This document shows positions 8,402-17,747 of a stretch of DNA of 63,196 nucleotides, piece after piece. Source of the stretch: Oscillatoriales cyanobacterium (lineage in GTDB: Bacteria; Cyanobacteriota; Cyanobacteriia; CACIAM-69d); assembly GCA_004292515.1 (NCBI GenBank), contig RDXB01000037.1:1-63196 (forward strand). Reading direction: 5' to 3'. Each line of letters opens with the position of its first letter. The first letter of the stretch is position 1. The notes beneath the pieces were generated by a model, which saw nothing but the letters and a program-made list of their open reading frames with translations, was not told where the DNA came from and searched no databases. The position numbers were made by a program, and so were the translations under genes.

Positions 8402-9253
8402 TCAATCCAGTTGGCGGCCGGTCAATTCTACGAAGATATCCTCTAGGTTGGACGGACGTACCATCAAGCCCGTTTTGACCGACTGGGCATCTAAGTATTG
8501 GTTGGCTTCGAGCAGGGTGGGGAAAAATTGGTAATCCCAGCGATCGGCTGTTTGTTTCATCACCAGCCCTTCGCCGTGCTTTTCGCGTAGGTCTTGTAGC
8601 GTGCCCAGCTCAATTAGGTTGCCCGCGTCCATGATCCCAATCCGATCGCACAGGTATTCCACCTCATCCATGTAGTGCGTGGTGAGCAACATGGTCATGC
8701 CGTTGCGGTTCAGATCGCGGATGATTTCCCACAGGCGGCGGCGGGTTTGCGGATCGAGGCCCACGGTGGGTTCATCCAGAAACAAAATTTCTGGTTCATG
8801 CAACAGGGCGCGGGCAATTTGCAACCGTCGCTTCATGCCGCCCGACAGGGTTTTGACCAGGCTCTCGCGCCGATCGCCCAGGTCCACATAGTCGAGCCAG
8901 CGATCGATCCGGGCTTGCCGTTCGCGTTGGGGAATGTGGTGCAGCCGCCCGTGAAATTCCAGGTTTTCCCAAACAGTCAAGTCACCATCGACGCTAATTT
9001 GCTGCAAGACCACGCCGATTCGCTGTCGCACTTGCACCATCTGTTGGGCCACGTCGTAGCCGGCCACCTGAATTTGCCCCCTCGTGAGGCTGGTCAGGGT
9101 GGTGATCATCCGAATGGTGGTGGATTTGCCTGCGCCGTTGGGGCCAAGCAGCCCAAACATCTCCCCTGCTTGAATTTCAAAACTGAGGTCATTGACTACG
9201 GGCCGATCGCCATAGACCTTTTGCACTTGTTGCAGGGAAACCGCAGCGCCCAT
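8402..9253 (-). CDS. ABC transporter ATP-binding protein, DrrA/ABC-2 type
   Basis: 283 residues with Walker A GPNGAGKST, signature LSGGMKRRL, Walker B ILFLDEPTVGLDP, and the switch histidine in TTHYMDE. Lineage features (MITTLTSLTRGQI, ending LEDIFVELTGRQL) place it with the daunorubicin-resistance-like ATPases that pair with ABC-2 permeases. No permease gene is adjacent: the next gene downstream on the strand is convergent, and upstream is a repeat element. Its partner must be encoded elsewhere. The substrate is unknown. Confidence 0.88.
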   Translation of the reverse strand: MGAAVSLQQVQKVYGDRPVVNDLSFEIQAGEMFGLLGPNGAGKSTTIRMITTLTSLTRGQIQVAGYDVAQQMVQVRQRIGVVLQQISVDGDLTVWENLEFHGRLHHIPQRERQARIDRWLDYVDLGDRRESLVKTLSGGMKRRLQIARALLHEPEILFLDEPTVGLDPQTRRRLWEIIRDLNRNGMTMLLTTHYMDEVEYLCDRIGIMDAGNLIELGTLQDLREKHGEGLVMKQTADRWDYQFFPTLLEANQYLDAQSVKTGLMVRPSNLEDIFVELTGRQLD

Positions 9254-9339
9254 GATGCCCGTTCGTGTAACGACTTTGTAACAACCGCTTCTACTCTACC
9301 CGCTTACCTGGCTTCGCGATCGCGGCTACGGGGATTGCG

Positions 9340-9550
9340 ATGGCCAAAATGGTTGATTTCCTGTACCACAACCGTTGCCACAACCGTTGTAGACAAGGGG
9401 CTTAGGGGCTGTCGTCATTGCCAGTAGGGATGCTGAAACGGTTGATTTTCTGTACCCCAATGGTCGTAACAAGGGGCTTAAGCCCCTCCCTTGCCCCCAA
9501 TGATCCGCTAACGGTGGAATCAGGGTTTCAAGCAAATTGACGACAGATCC
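9340..9550. mobile_element. MITE-like element, type 1, preceded by a partial copy
   Basis: A 145-bp unit (9405-9550) begins GGGGCTGTCGTCAT and ends TTGACGACAGATCC, an imperfect terminal inverted repeat around TGTCGTCA. Inside are GAAACGGTTGATTTTCTGTA, a CAAGGGGCTTAAGCCCCT palindrome arm and CGCTAACGGTGGAATCAGGG. A truncated copy of the first half precedes it (9340-9404, ATGGTTGATTTCCTGTA...ACAAGGGGCTTA). The right end touches the stop codon of the ABC exporter gene (9550-9552). No transposase is present. Confidence 0.7.
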
Positions 9551-11811
9551 TAAGCGTGATTACCTGTGGCTTCGAGGGATTCCAGTGTGTCCAAAATATC
9601 GAGGGCTGCTTGGTAGGTTTCCGCCAGAATTCGATCGTCCTCTTCGGGGTCGTCGTTGAGATCGTCGAGCACTAGCCGCAGGGAGCCAATGATGTCGCCA
9701 AGGCGCGATCGCACCCGGTAGGAAATGTTGGCAAAGGTGTCGTAGCGATCGCTTAAGGCCACCGCGCCCGCGTCACTGTAGAACGATCGCTGCACTTGCA
9801 AGCCATCTTCAAATAGCTCCATGGTGCTCAACATCCGAATCGCCGAGCGGTAGGACTCCCGTAACAGTTCCTCCCGTTCTTCATGGGTGTCAATCAGGTT
9901 GTCTACTAACAGTTGCAGGGAACCGACGGTCACGTTCAGGCGGGCGCGAATTTCGTAGGATGTGCGGTTGAAGGTTTCGCTGGCGGTGGCCAGGGGCTGT
10001 TGCACCGATTGGTTGCCAAACTGCATGGCGTAGAGCTGGGCGTAGGCTCCGCCTTTGACCAGCAGTTCGGCATGGGTGCCCACTTCCACGACCTGGCCTC
10101 GGTCGAGTACGGCGATTTGGTCGGCCCGTTGGATCGTGGACAACCGGTGGGCGATCGCAATCACGGTGCGATCGCGGCTGAGGGCTTCGATCGCCTCTTG
10201 CACCAGCCGCTCCGACACCGTATCCAAGGCGCTGGTGGCCTCATCGAGGATCAAAACCGGGGGGTTTTGCAGCAGGGCCCGGGCGATCGCCAACCGTTGG
10301 CGCTGGCCCCCCGAGAGCATCACGCCGCGATCGCCAATCATCGTGTCCAGGCCCCGAGGCAACCGCTCAATAAACTCCATGGCATTGGCCAGCTTGGCCG
10401 CCGCCACCACGGCTTCATCGGAGGCCGTGGGCAGTGGATAGGCGATGTTGTTGCGGATTGTGTCGTTAAACAGCACTGTTTCTTGGCTGACAATGCCGAG
10501 CGATCGCCGCAGGGATTGCACATCAAAGTCCCGTAAATCGCGCCCATCCAGGAGGATTCGCCCCGAGGTCGGATCCGCAAAGCGCGGCACTAACTCCACC
10601 AGGGTCGATTTACCCGCCCCGGAACTGCCCACCAGGGCCAGGGTTGTGCCCTTGGGCACGGTCAGGTTGATGTCTTGCAGGGTTAATTCGCTGCTGCCCT
10701 CGTAGGCAAAGCTGAGATGGTCAAACTTCAGCTCCTGGTCTAGGGCCGTAAACCGTTCTGTGCCATCGGTCAAAAAGCTCTTATTGTCCGATCGCAAAAA
10801 GTCATCCACCACATCCACGCTGGCCGCCGTGTTGGCCAACTGACCGCGCAACCGATTGAGCTGGGCCGCTAGGGGCAACAGCCGAAACAGCAGGGTCAAA
10901 TAGGTTAACAACACCGTGGAGAGGGCATTGAGCTGGTCGGCAAACAGCCAGCGGCTAACCGCCACAATCAGCATCAGCATCGTAATACTGAGAACTTCGG
11001 TCACGGGCGAAACGGCGGCGGCGTTGGCCTGCGATCGAAACTCCGCCATTTCCCGGGCCTTGGTCAGCCGAGTGATGCGCTCCATTTCGCGAGATTCCAT
11101 GGCGGCCGATCGCACCAGGCGCATTCCCCCGAGGATTTCTAGGACAGCTACGGAATAGTCCTTGGAGGTTTGGGAAACTTCTTTGCCCAACTGGCGCGCC
11201 TGATTGACGGACAGTTGGTTGACCCACACCACCACCCCAAACAGCAGCGTCGACACCACCGTCAACTGCCAAGACAGCAACAGCAACAGCACTACCATCA
11301 CGGCGATCGACACCACCGTAGCCATCAGTTGTAGCAAGTTGGAAACCGTTGCTGATACCCGACCGATTTCGTTGCCAAGGCGGTTGTTGATGTCACCGAT
11401 CCGCATCCGGGCAAAGTAGCTGAGGTTGACGTTGAGCAACAGGCGCATCGCATCCAACCGCAGGTCGGCCGCGAGCGATCGCTGCAACATGCCCACGGAC
11501 AAAATGCTGAGGTAGTTCGCTAGGTTTTTGAGGGCGATCGTGCCGACCACAGCTAGGGCCAGGGCGATCGGCTGGTAATCCGGGGGAAGGCGATCGAAGG
11601 GGGCAAACAACTGGCGCAAAATCGGCGGGGCCCCGGCCAGCACCGCATCTTGTCCCAGAAACCGCAGCACAACCGGCACAATCAGCGTGGTGCTGACCCC
11701 GTTGAACAGCGCCCCCGAAAAGCCCATCACCATTGTCCAAAGGGCTTGTTTGGGGTAGCGCCGGATCAGTCTCCACAGCAGTTGTTGGCGTTGGGTCATA
11801 GGAATTGTCAA
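9550..11811 (-). CDS. ABC exporter (fused permease/ATPase) with a C-terminal repeat domain
   Basis: 753 residues. An N-terminal six-span exporter domain (about 1-320) is followed by an ATPase with Walker A GSSGAGKST, signature LSGGQRQRL and Walker B VLILDEATSALD. It resembles MsbA/HepA-type lipid or polysaccharide exporters. Past the normal end (about residue 610) comes an extra stretch of about 130 residues with two similar helical units, RARLNVTVGSLQLLVDNL... and RSRLGDIIGSLRLVLDDL..., each followed by an acidic helix and a YR/YQ-A..ML/IL motif. The extension is not typical of the family. A glycosyltransferase gene lies 120 bp upstream on the same strand, so cell-surface glycan export is a reasonable inference. 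Confidence 0.88.
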   Translation of the reverse strand: MTIPMTQRQQLLWRLIRRYPKQALWTMVMGFSGALFNGVSTTLIVPVVLRFLGQDAVLAGAPPILRQLFAPFDRLPPDYQPIALALAVVGTIALKNLANYLSILSVGMLQRSLAADLRLDAMRLLLNVNLSYFARMRIGDINNRLGNEIGRVSATVSNLLQLMATVVSIAVMVVLLLLLSWQLTVVSTLLFGVVVWVNQLSVNQARQLGKEVSQTSKDYSVAVLEILGGMRLVRSAAMESREMERITRLTKAREMAEFRSQANAAAVSPVTEVLSITMLMLIVAVSRWLFADQLNALSTVLLTYLTLLFRLLPLAAQLNRLRGQLANTAASVDVVDDFLRSDNKSFLTDGTERFTALDQELKFDHLSFAYEGSSELTLQDINLTVPKGTTLALVGSSGAGKSTLVELVPRFADPTSGRILLDGRDLRDFDVQSLRRSLGIVSQETVLFNDTIRNNIAYPLPTASDEAVVAAAKLANAMEFIERLPRGLDTMIGDRGVMLSGGQRQRLAIARALLQNPPVLILDEATSALDTVSERLVQEAIEALSRDRTVIAIAHRLSTIQRADQIAVLDRGQVVEVGTHAELLVKGGAYAQLYAMQFGNQSVQQPLATASETFNRTSYEIRARLNVTVGSLQLLVDNLIDTHEEREELLRESYRSAIRMLSTMELFEDGLQVQRSFYSDAGAVALSDRYDTFANISYRVRSRLGDIIGSLRLVLDDLNDDPEEDDRILAETYQAALDILDTLESLEATGNHA

Positions 11812-11931
11812 AAACGAGCGGGCTTTAGCTCGGGGGCACGGGAGGCGGATGGCTGTGACGCGACTGTCCTGTGCGACTGTCCTGTGCGATTGTATTGTGC
11901 GATCGCCTCCAACAATTAGGGCGATCGCGCA

Positions 11932-13140
11932 TCACAGCAGCGACTGAAAAATGGCGGCCAACCCCTCGGCCATGGCCGCTAGGCTATAGTGCGCCAGACA
12001 CCGTTGGCGGGCCGCTTGGCCCAAGCCGATCGCCCAGTTGGGGCGATCGACCAACTGACGAATCGCCCGGGCCAATTGTTCGGGGCTGCTGGGATCAACC
12101 AAGATGCCCGTATCGGCCAGCAACTCTGGAATATCACCCACCCGGCTGGCAATCACGGGCTTGGCCATGGCCATGCCGTCGGTCAGCTTCAGGGGAAATT
12201 GGGCCCGGGTTTCGGGGGTGTCGCGCTGGGGCACGACGATCGCATGGGACGCTGCCACAATCCCCGGCATTTCCTGGGGTGACTGCTTGGGCAAATACAG
12301 CAGCCAGCGCCCCCAACGGGCCTGGAGGTGGCGATCGTAGTCGTCGTAGGGACTGCCGCCCACAATCGCTAACCGCAGGCGCGGATCATCGAGCAAATCT
12401 AGGGCGGCCAACAAATCTTCCACCCCCTTGTAGGGGCGCGGCGCACCGGGAAACATCAGCACTTTGTAGTCTTGCCAACCCAGGTGCGATCGCTGGGCAA
12501 CCGGGTCAAAGCGGCTCGGATCAAACAAGTCCGTATCTTTGCCGCTGGGAATCAAGGTTCCGCCAAAGCGCTGCTGTAAGGCCACGGTGTTGGTGGTGAT
12601 GGCCGTAGCGCGATCGACCCACCGTTCGATCGCCTGTAAATAGAACGGATGATCCGGCTGGCGCAGGCCCCCATGCCGACCAAACAAATCCCGCAGCAGT
12701 TGTCGGGGGCGCGGCCGATAACGATAGCGATCGCCCCCATGCCAACTCAGTTCCCAGTCATCAATATCCAACACCAGGGGCCGCCGGGCCGCCGCCGCCT
12801 TCAGTAGCCCTACCCCGTAGCTAGTGGGTTTCAGCTTGTGGGCATAGATCAGATCACCGTTGATTTGGGGCCAAAGCTGGATGAGTGATCGGCAAAACCC
12901 TGGGTACGATCGCCCCGGCACCACCACCCAGTCCCAGGTTGTGCCCGGTGGCCGCGGCCCCGGTTCCCCAAAGGCTGGCCCCACAATTTGAATCCGATAG
13001 CCCAGTCGCTCTAGGGCCTGGGCCAGCAAGAACGTTCGGACACCACCGCCCCAGCGGCCAACCCCCCGCACGGACAAATCACCCACTAGGATCGAAATCT
13101 TCGGCGCTGACTGGGGCGCGAGGGACGCAGGCATAGTCAA
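11932..13140 (-). CDS. GT4-type glycosyltransferase
   Basis: 402 residues, GT-B fold. The N-terminal half begins with ISILVGDLSVRGVGRWGGGVRT. The C-terminal half has the nucleotide-sugar-binding stretch VLMFPGAPRPYKGVEDLL and the family-typical LTDGMAMAKPVIASRVGDIPEL. The usual ExxxxxxxE region reads RAQFPLKLTDGMA, so the first acidic residue is not clear. It probably transfers a sugar to an envelope polysaccharide or glycolipid. It lies upstream of the ABC exporter on the same strand, which may be co-transcribed. Confidence 0.85.
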   Translation of the reverse strand: MTMPASLAPQSAPKISILVGDLSVRGVGRWGGGVRTFLLAQALERLGYRIQIVGPAFGEPGPRPPGTTWDWVVVPGRSYPGFCRSLIQLWPQINGDLIYAHKLKPTSYGVGLLKAAAARRPLVLDIDDWELSWHGGDRYRYRPRPRQLLRDLFGRHGGLRQPDHPFYLQAIERWVDRATAITTNTVALQQRFGGTLIPSGKDTDLFDPSRFDPVAQRSHLGWQDYKVLMFPGAPRPYKGVEDLLAALDLLDDPRLRLAIVGGSPYDDYDRHLQARWGRWLLYLPKQSPQEMPGIVAASHAIVVPQRDTPETRAQFPLKLTDGMAMAKPVIASRVGDIPELLADTGILVDPSSPEQLARAIRQLVDRPNWAIGLGQAARQRCLAHYSLAAMAEGLAAIFQSLL

Positions 13141-13195
13141 GGCGATCGGGTAGCGTCGCGGAGAGCATCAGACGGCATCACAGACGATTCCAGGC

Positions 13196-13396
13196 TCAGG
13201 GATGCACAATCCGGATTCGCCCCAGTTGCACCAGGTCAAAGACTCGGGCGATTTGCCGCCGCTGATCGTCGGTCATTCTAAAATCGCAGAGGAGGCAATT
13301 AGCCAGACTTAAATAGTCTTGCCGGGCGATCGCCTCAACTCCATCCAAGCGATCGAGAACTGGCTGAAGGTCGAATTCTGTCGCTTTCGTCGCCAT
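13196..13396 (-). CDS. small conserved hypothetical protein
   Basis: 66 residues from ATG at 13396. A longer frame to 13537 is rejected because the extra N-terminus is arginine-rich, of atypical composition and overlaps the divergent glyoxalase II gene. The protein is mostly helical by appearance (FDLQPVLDRLDGVEAIARQD, then YLSLANCLLCDFRMTDDQRR). It ends in a hydrophobic strand RIRIV. No known domain is recognised. Confidence 0.55.
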   Translation of the reverse strand: MATKATEFDLQPVLDRLDGVEAIARQDYLSLANCLLCDFRMTDDQRRQIARVFDLVQLGRIRIVHP

Positions 13397-13502
13397 TGAC
13401 GCTGATGCCGAAGAGGTCGCAAGGCCAAGCCGTCGCGGTTTTCGCCGCTTGCGCGCTCTTCGCGCGGTGGGGGGTCTATTGTTAAATCTATTTCGCACCC
13501 CA

Positions 13503-14279
13503 ATGTACGTCGAACGCATTCCGGCTCTGTTGGACAACTATATCTTTTTGCTGGTCGATCGCGCTCGTCAAGAGGCCGTGGCCATTGACCCCGGCGAAGC
13601 AGCCCCCGTTTTTGACCGGCTGAAGGCGCTGGATTGCCGACTGAGCGCCATTTTCAATACCCATCACCACCACGATCACATCGGCGGCACCAAAGCCCTG
13701 ATGCAGGCCTTTCCCGATTTGGTGGTCTACGGGGGCGTGCGCGATCGGGGCCGGCTTCCGGGCCAGCAAGTCTTTCTCGAAGGGGGTGAGCGTCTCCGCT
13801 TTGCCGATCGCCCCATTGACGTGCTGTTTGTGCCGGGCCACACCCACGGCCACCTGGCCTACTATCTGCCACCAGCGCCCGAGGGTGATGGCTGGGGCGA
13901 GCTATTTTCCGGGGATGTGATCTTTGGGGCCGGTTGTGGCCGTCTCTTTGAAGGCACACCGGCCCAAATGTTGCAGTCGATCGCCCAGTTGCGCCAACTG
14001 CCCGACACCACCCGCATTTGGTGCGCCCATGAATATACCCTCGGCAATTTGGCATTTGCCCTGACGATCGAGCCGGACAATGAAGCCTTGCAGCAACGGG
14101 CGATCGACACCCGCGCCGCCCGATCGCGCCAGGAACCCACTGTCCCCCTCGACCTGGGCCAAGAAAAACAGACCAACCCATTTTTGCGGTGGGACAGCCC
14201 CGCGATTCAAGCCACGCTGCAAACCACCGACCCTGTGCGGACTTTCTCGAAACTACGCGGCAAAAAAGATCTGTGGTAG
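13503..14279 (+). CDS. gloB: hydroxyacylglutathione hydrolase (glyoxalase II)
   Basis: 258 residues from ATG 13503. It carries the full zinc motif THHHHDHIGG, then VPGHTHGHLAYYL, FSGDVIFGAGCGRLFEGT and WCAHEYTLGN, the signatures of glyoxalase II within the metallo-beta-lactamase fold. The C-terminal substrate-binding part ends KTNPFLRWDSP-like and FSKLRGKKDLW. It hydrolyses S-lactoylglutathione to D-lactate and glutathione in the cytosol, the last step of methylglyoxal detoxification. It is divergent from the 66-residue hypothetical gene. Confidence 0.93.
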   Translation: MYVERIPALLDNYIFLLVDRARQEAVAIDPGEAAPVFDRLKALDCRLSAIFNTHHHHDHIGGTKALMQAFPDLVVYGGVRDRGRLPGQQVFLEGGERLRFADRPIDVLFVPGHTHGHLAYYLPPAPEGDGWGELFSGDVIFGAGCGRLFEGTPAQMLQSIAQLRQLPDTTRIWCAHEYTLGNLAFALTIEPDNEALQQRAIDTRAARSRQEPTVPLDLGQEKQTNPFLRWDSPAIQATLQTTDPVRTFSKLRGKKDLW

Positions 14280-14917
14280 CAATTAACCGCAGCCCTCACG
14301 ATTGACCGATCGCCATGCATCACCCATGCATCACCCATGCATCACCCATCCATCACCCATCCATCACCCAAGGAGCATGGCCAGATCCTGGGAAATATTG
14401 GCAATTTTTGCAACTCAAAAGCCACCAAAATCGGGAAAAATTACGCGATCGTTCATGATCCAGACTGCACCAAGCTTGCAAATTCAGAACCCACTATTGG
14501 CGACAAACTTCCCGGCGATCACCCTCATCTGGGCAGTCAATTCAGATAGAAAAATTCAGAAGGATTCTGAAAAATTCCTAGCAAGGGCTGAATGATCTAC
14601 AACGCGCATGATTCAGTCTTTCAATCAACATCCTCAAGGGGAGTTTCGAGGATGAGCACGCAGTTTTTGCCGCTTTTCCAGCCCGATCAGGATGATCAAT
14701 TCAAAAGCCGCATCAACCTATTTTTTACAAGTCTTATGATTTATCACAATCAGGATTAAGACTTTCCAAAGAAGCTAGCTTATTAGGTGAGAGCAAGATT
14801 ATGACCAATATATCCATCGGGCTAGCGAGTTGCTGTGATCGCCCAGGTTTTGAGTCTGCTTGAGGGCATCCACAGCAGCGATCGCTACCCATCCTGTGAC
14901 TTGAGGGGGAACTCTGC
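14280..14917. other. gene-poor interval with a CATCACCC tandem repeat
   Basis: No convincing gene. At about 14312-14372 a 10-bp unit (ATGCATCACC / ATCCATCACC) is repeated about six times. A hairpin CATCCTC...GAGGATG lies near 14629-14655. The stretch 14600-14830 is more A+T rich than the flanks and probably holds the promoter of the peptidoglycan-binding gene at 14918. Confidence 0.5.
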
Positions 14918-15775
14918 ATGGTTGTGTTGCGCTTGCCTTGGCATCGCTTGTCGAACCAAGCTGCGATCGGAATTGTTGCGTTGGCGGTTGCGGTCGGCGC
15001 GCTGTGGTCAACTCCAGAGCGGGCGGAGGCGCGATCGCCTGTGCTGCGTCCGGGGCAATCTAGCAGCCGCGTTGCTGCGGTTCAGGGGCGATTGCGTCAA
15101 CTCGGGTTCTTTAACGCTCGCCGCAACACCGGCTACTACGGGCCAATCACCATGGCCGCCGTGCGCCGCTACCAAGCCAGCCGGGGCCTGCCCATCACTG
15201 GCTCGATCGACAGCAAAACCCTCCGCGGCCTGAACGGTGTGCCGATCGCCCGGGGAGCTAGCCCTGTTCACATCCGCAGCAGCAGTGGTGGCGGGTCGGC
15301 CCCCTCCAGCGCCCGCACGGTAGCGATCCAAAATCGTCTGCGATCCTTGGGCTTTTTTAACGCTCGCAGTACAGGTCATTACGGGCCAATCACGCGCCAA
15401 GCGGTGCAAGCTTTTCAGCGATCGCGCGGTCTGACGGCCGATGGCGTGGTGGGCCCCAAGACGCGATCGGCACTCTTTGGCAGCAGCAGCACCCCGAGCC
15501 GGTCTTACCGCGTCAATTCTGGCCGTTATGGCAACCTCAGCGGCTCGATCGGCATCGGCGAAACCAGCGCCCGCGTCGCCACGCTCCAGGCTAAACTCCG
15601 CACCCTCGGCTATTTCAACTCCCGCACTAACACGGGTTACTACGGCCCCCTAACGCGCAACGCCGTTTTGCGTTATCAAGCAGCTAACGGACTGCCCCGC
15701 ACGGGCACGGTTTCCCCAGAAATGACGCGCCGGTTAAGTGGCGTAGCCCTGTCGGGGATGCGCGGCAAGCCCTAA
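14918..15775 (+). CDS. secreted protein with three peptidoglycan-binding domains
   Basis: 285 residues. The signal peptide has hydrophobic IGIVALAVAVGALW and a likely cleavage near AEA-RS (about residue 39). Three PG_binding_1 repeats follow at about 45-107, 128-190 and 208-275. Each has the pattern V..LQ..L..LGFFNAR...GYYGPIT..AV..YQ..RGLP.TG. No catalytic domain is attached, so it probably docks to the cell wall. A good ribosome site, GAGGGGGAA, precedes the ATG. Confidence 0.9.
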   Translation: MVVLRLPWHRLSNQAAIGIVALAVAVGALWSTPERAEARSPVLRPGQSSSRVAAVQGRLRQLGFFNARRNTGYYGPITMAAVRRYQASRGLPITGSIDSKTLRGLNGVPIARGASPVHIRSSSGGGSAPSSARTVAIQNRLRSLGFFNARSTGHYGPITRQAVQAFQRSRGLTADGVVGPKTRSALFGSSSTPSRSYRVNSGRYGNLSGSIGIGETSARVATLQAKLRTLGYFNSRTNTGYYGPLTRNAVLRYQAANGLPRTGTVSPEMTRRLSGVALSGMRGKP

Positions 15776-15818
15776 CGATCCCTAGCGATTCTGGTCTGGT
15801 TTCTGTTGGAGAATTCCT

Positions 15819-15852
15819 GAGGTTGGGTTGGGCGATCGCTGAACCCAACCTC
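15819..15852. repeat. AGGTTGGGTT hairpin repeat
   Basis: GAGGTTGGGTT (15819-15829) and AACCCAACCTC (15842-15852) are perfect 11-bp inverted repeats around a HIP1-containing loop. A similar hairpin occurs at 24852-24881. Repeats of this AGGTTGGGTT type are common between cyanobacterial genes. This one follows a stop codon and may help end the transcript. Confidence 0.7.
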
Positions 15853-15991
15853 TACAGTTTAAATATCAACTTGACCGCTCCCACGCAGAATACGAGGATC
15901 ATTAATGGTCAATACACAGTCAATAAATGGTCAATAAATGAGTCCGCGAATTAACTAGTCTTTGATTAATCGCAACTACTATTTGTTAGCT

Positions 15992-16657
15992 ATGTCACCT
16001 ACTGCAATTCGAGAATTAATCACCAGCCTTGAGGATGTGGAAACCCAACTGGGCTTGATTCCGAATGGCGATGATGCATTTTTTGCGGAAGCTTTCCCAA
16101 CCATCGACGCGATCGCCGACTCCGATCGCTCCAGCCTTGACCAACTGCGCGATCGCTTTCTTTACCATTGGCGATCGGGCAAAGTGGATGAAGGAATCGT
16201 CAATCTCCTAGTGATTTCCCCTCTTCTAGAACTAGCAGGATTTTACGATCCGCCCTTTCGGATGCGTGCTGAAGTACCCGTCACGGTTGAATCACAAGTT
16301 GAAGGCACAACACTGCGAGGGCGTATTGATTTTTTAGTTATTCATCAACGGTTTTGGCGCGCCATTATCGAATCCAAAGACACGACCTATGATGTCAGTA
16401 TGGCGCTGCCACAAACCTTAGCTTATATGGCTGGTACAGTTCAAAATAACTTGCCACTATACGGCGTTGTCACCAATGGCAGCCATTTTCTATTTTTGAA
16501 AGTCCAAAAACAAGATGAGCAGGTTTTCTATGGACTATCCGATGAATTTGCCCTCCGATCGCGCCCTAACGCTCTCTATTCTGTTCTCAGCATTTTGCGA
16601 CAACTAGCCCACATCATTGCTGATTCCTCAACTGTTACCAACCCACCATCGACCTAG
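15992..16657 (+). CDS. orphan PD-(D/E)XK nuclease-like protein (HsdR N-terminal type)
   Basis: 221 residues from ATG 15992; an upstream TTG (15962) is less likely. The core GRIDFLVIHQRFWRAIIESK supplies an aspartate and an E-x-K pair in the spacing of PD-(D/E)XK enzymes. The region QTLAYMAGT...LPLYGVVTNGSHFLFLKV resembles the N-terminal nuclease domain of type I restriction R subunits. No helicase motor, methylase or specificity gene is nearby, so it is not a restriction system as it stands. It may be a solitary nuclease-like regulator or remnant. The A+T-rich upstream region differs from its neighbours. Confidence 0.65.
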   Translation: MSPTAIRELITSLEDVETQLGLIPNGDDAFFAEAFPTIDAIADSDRSSLDQLRDRFLYHWRSGKVDEGIVNLLVISPLLELAGFYDPPFRMRAEVPVTVESQVEGTTLRGRIDFLVIHQRFWRAIIESKDTTYDVSMALPQTLAYMAGTVQNNLPLYGVVTNGSHFLFLKVQKQDEQVFYGLSDEFALRSRPNALYSVLSILRQLAHIIADSSTVTNPPST

Positions 16658-16783
16658 GCTGCACCATTGATGATCGCAGCCGATCGCTAGGGTCGTGCAG
16701 CCGCCAAATTGGGTGATCGGGGTTGGATATAGCCAAGTTTGGTGTTTGATAGACGGAACCAAACTTGCTGCGTTGAGAACGTG

Positions 16784-17639
16784 ATGGCAAAACGCATTCC
16801 AGAACAGACTGTGAAAGCCGGTGACTACACCTGGGTCTATCGCGAGGTTGTGCCCGAGTCGCCCAACGATCGCCCGCCCCTGTTATTGCTGCATGGGTTG
16901 GTGGCCTTTGGCTATAGCTGGCGGAAGGTGATGCCCGCGCTGGCAGAACAGGGCTTCCGGGCGATCGCCCCCGACTTTCCCGGTTTTGGCGCGTCCGATC
17001 GCCCCGAGCGGTTGGATTTTGCCTACACACCCGACGCGATGATCGAACTGCTAGATTCAGTTTTTGGCAGCCCTGGAACTCGATCGCGTCTCGATTGTGG
17101 CTCAGGGATTTTTCGGCTCCCTGGGGATTCAGTACGCCCTGCGGCATCCCGATCGCGTCGAGCGGCTGGCAATTATCAACGCACCGATTTTTCCCGAAGC
17201 CAAGCTGCCCTGGAAAATTTCCCAAATGGCGATTCCGCTGGTGGGTGACATGATGACCCAAGATCCGCTGCTGGTCGATCGGCTGCTTGAAGGTGGCGGC
17301 CCCTACCAAGTGGATGATGCGGATTTGGATGTGTATCGCCGGCCATTCCTGACCAGTTCTGGGGCGGGGCGGGCCCTGCTAGCAGTGTTGCAAAACCTGC
17401 GACTGGAACAGACCGTTCAGGAAATTACCGACGGTCTAGCCCGCTGGGAAAAGCCGACCTTGGTAGCCTGGGGCACGAGCGATCCTTGGTTGCCTGTAGC
17501 AGCCGCCAAGGCAGCGGCCCAAACCATTGCCAACTGCGAGTTTGTGGAAATGGATGAAACGGGTCACTATGCCCAAGAGGACTGGCCGGAAAAGGTATCA
17601 GAGGCGCTGATTCCCTTTCTGCGACGAATGGCGACTTGA
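16784..17639 (+). pseudogene. alpha/beta hydrolase interrupted by a one-base frameshift
   Basis: The N-terminal frame from ATG 16784 (PPLLLLHGLVAFGYSWRKVM...APDFPGFGASDRP) and the C-terminal frame to 17639 (ALELDRVSIVAQGFFGSLGI...SDPWLP...DETGHYAQED) join into one normal-length hydrolase if one base is removed at the GTTTTT run near 17060-17065. As written the product stops early. The cause may be a true mutation or a homopolymer sequencing error. Where a haloalkane-dehalogenase-like enzyme has its nucleophile, this protein reads VAQGFFGS, so the catalytic residue may be absent. The late acid (SDPW) and histidine (TGH) remain. Confidence 0.8.
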
Positions 17640-17664
17640 CAGGCGAGTGGGATGTCGATACATA
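17636..17664 (+). promoter_or_regulatory. candidate psbQ promoter
   Basis: TTGACA (17636-17641) overlaps the stop codon of the hydrolase frame. It is followed after 17 bases by TACATA (17659-17664). A further TACAAT lies at 17669-17674. Only the -35 is a strong match. The position, about 85 bases before the psbQ start, is reasonable. Confidence 0.4.
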
Positions 17665-17747
17665 TCGTTACAATTCAGTGACCCAGCGAACGGCCACAAA
17701 TCCGTTCATCATTTGATTTTTCCCGCACTTTTTTTTAACGAGACCCC

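Noticed and set aside
14302-14595. 97-codon frame in the interval before the peptidoglycan-binding gene
   Set aside because: The first third is translated CATCACCC tandem repeat and there is no ribosome site or family match.
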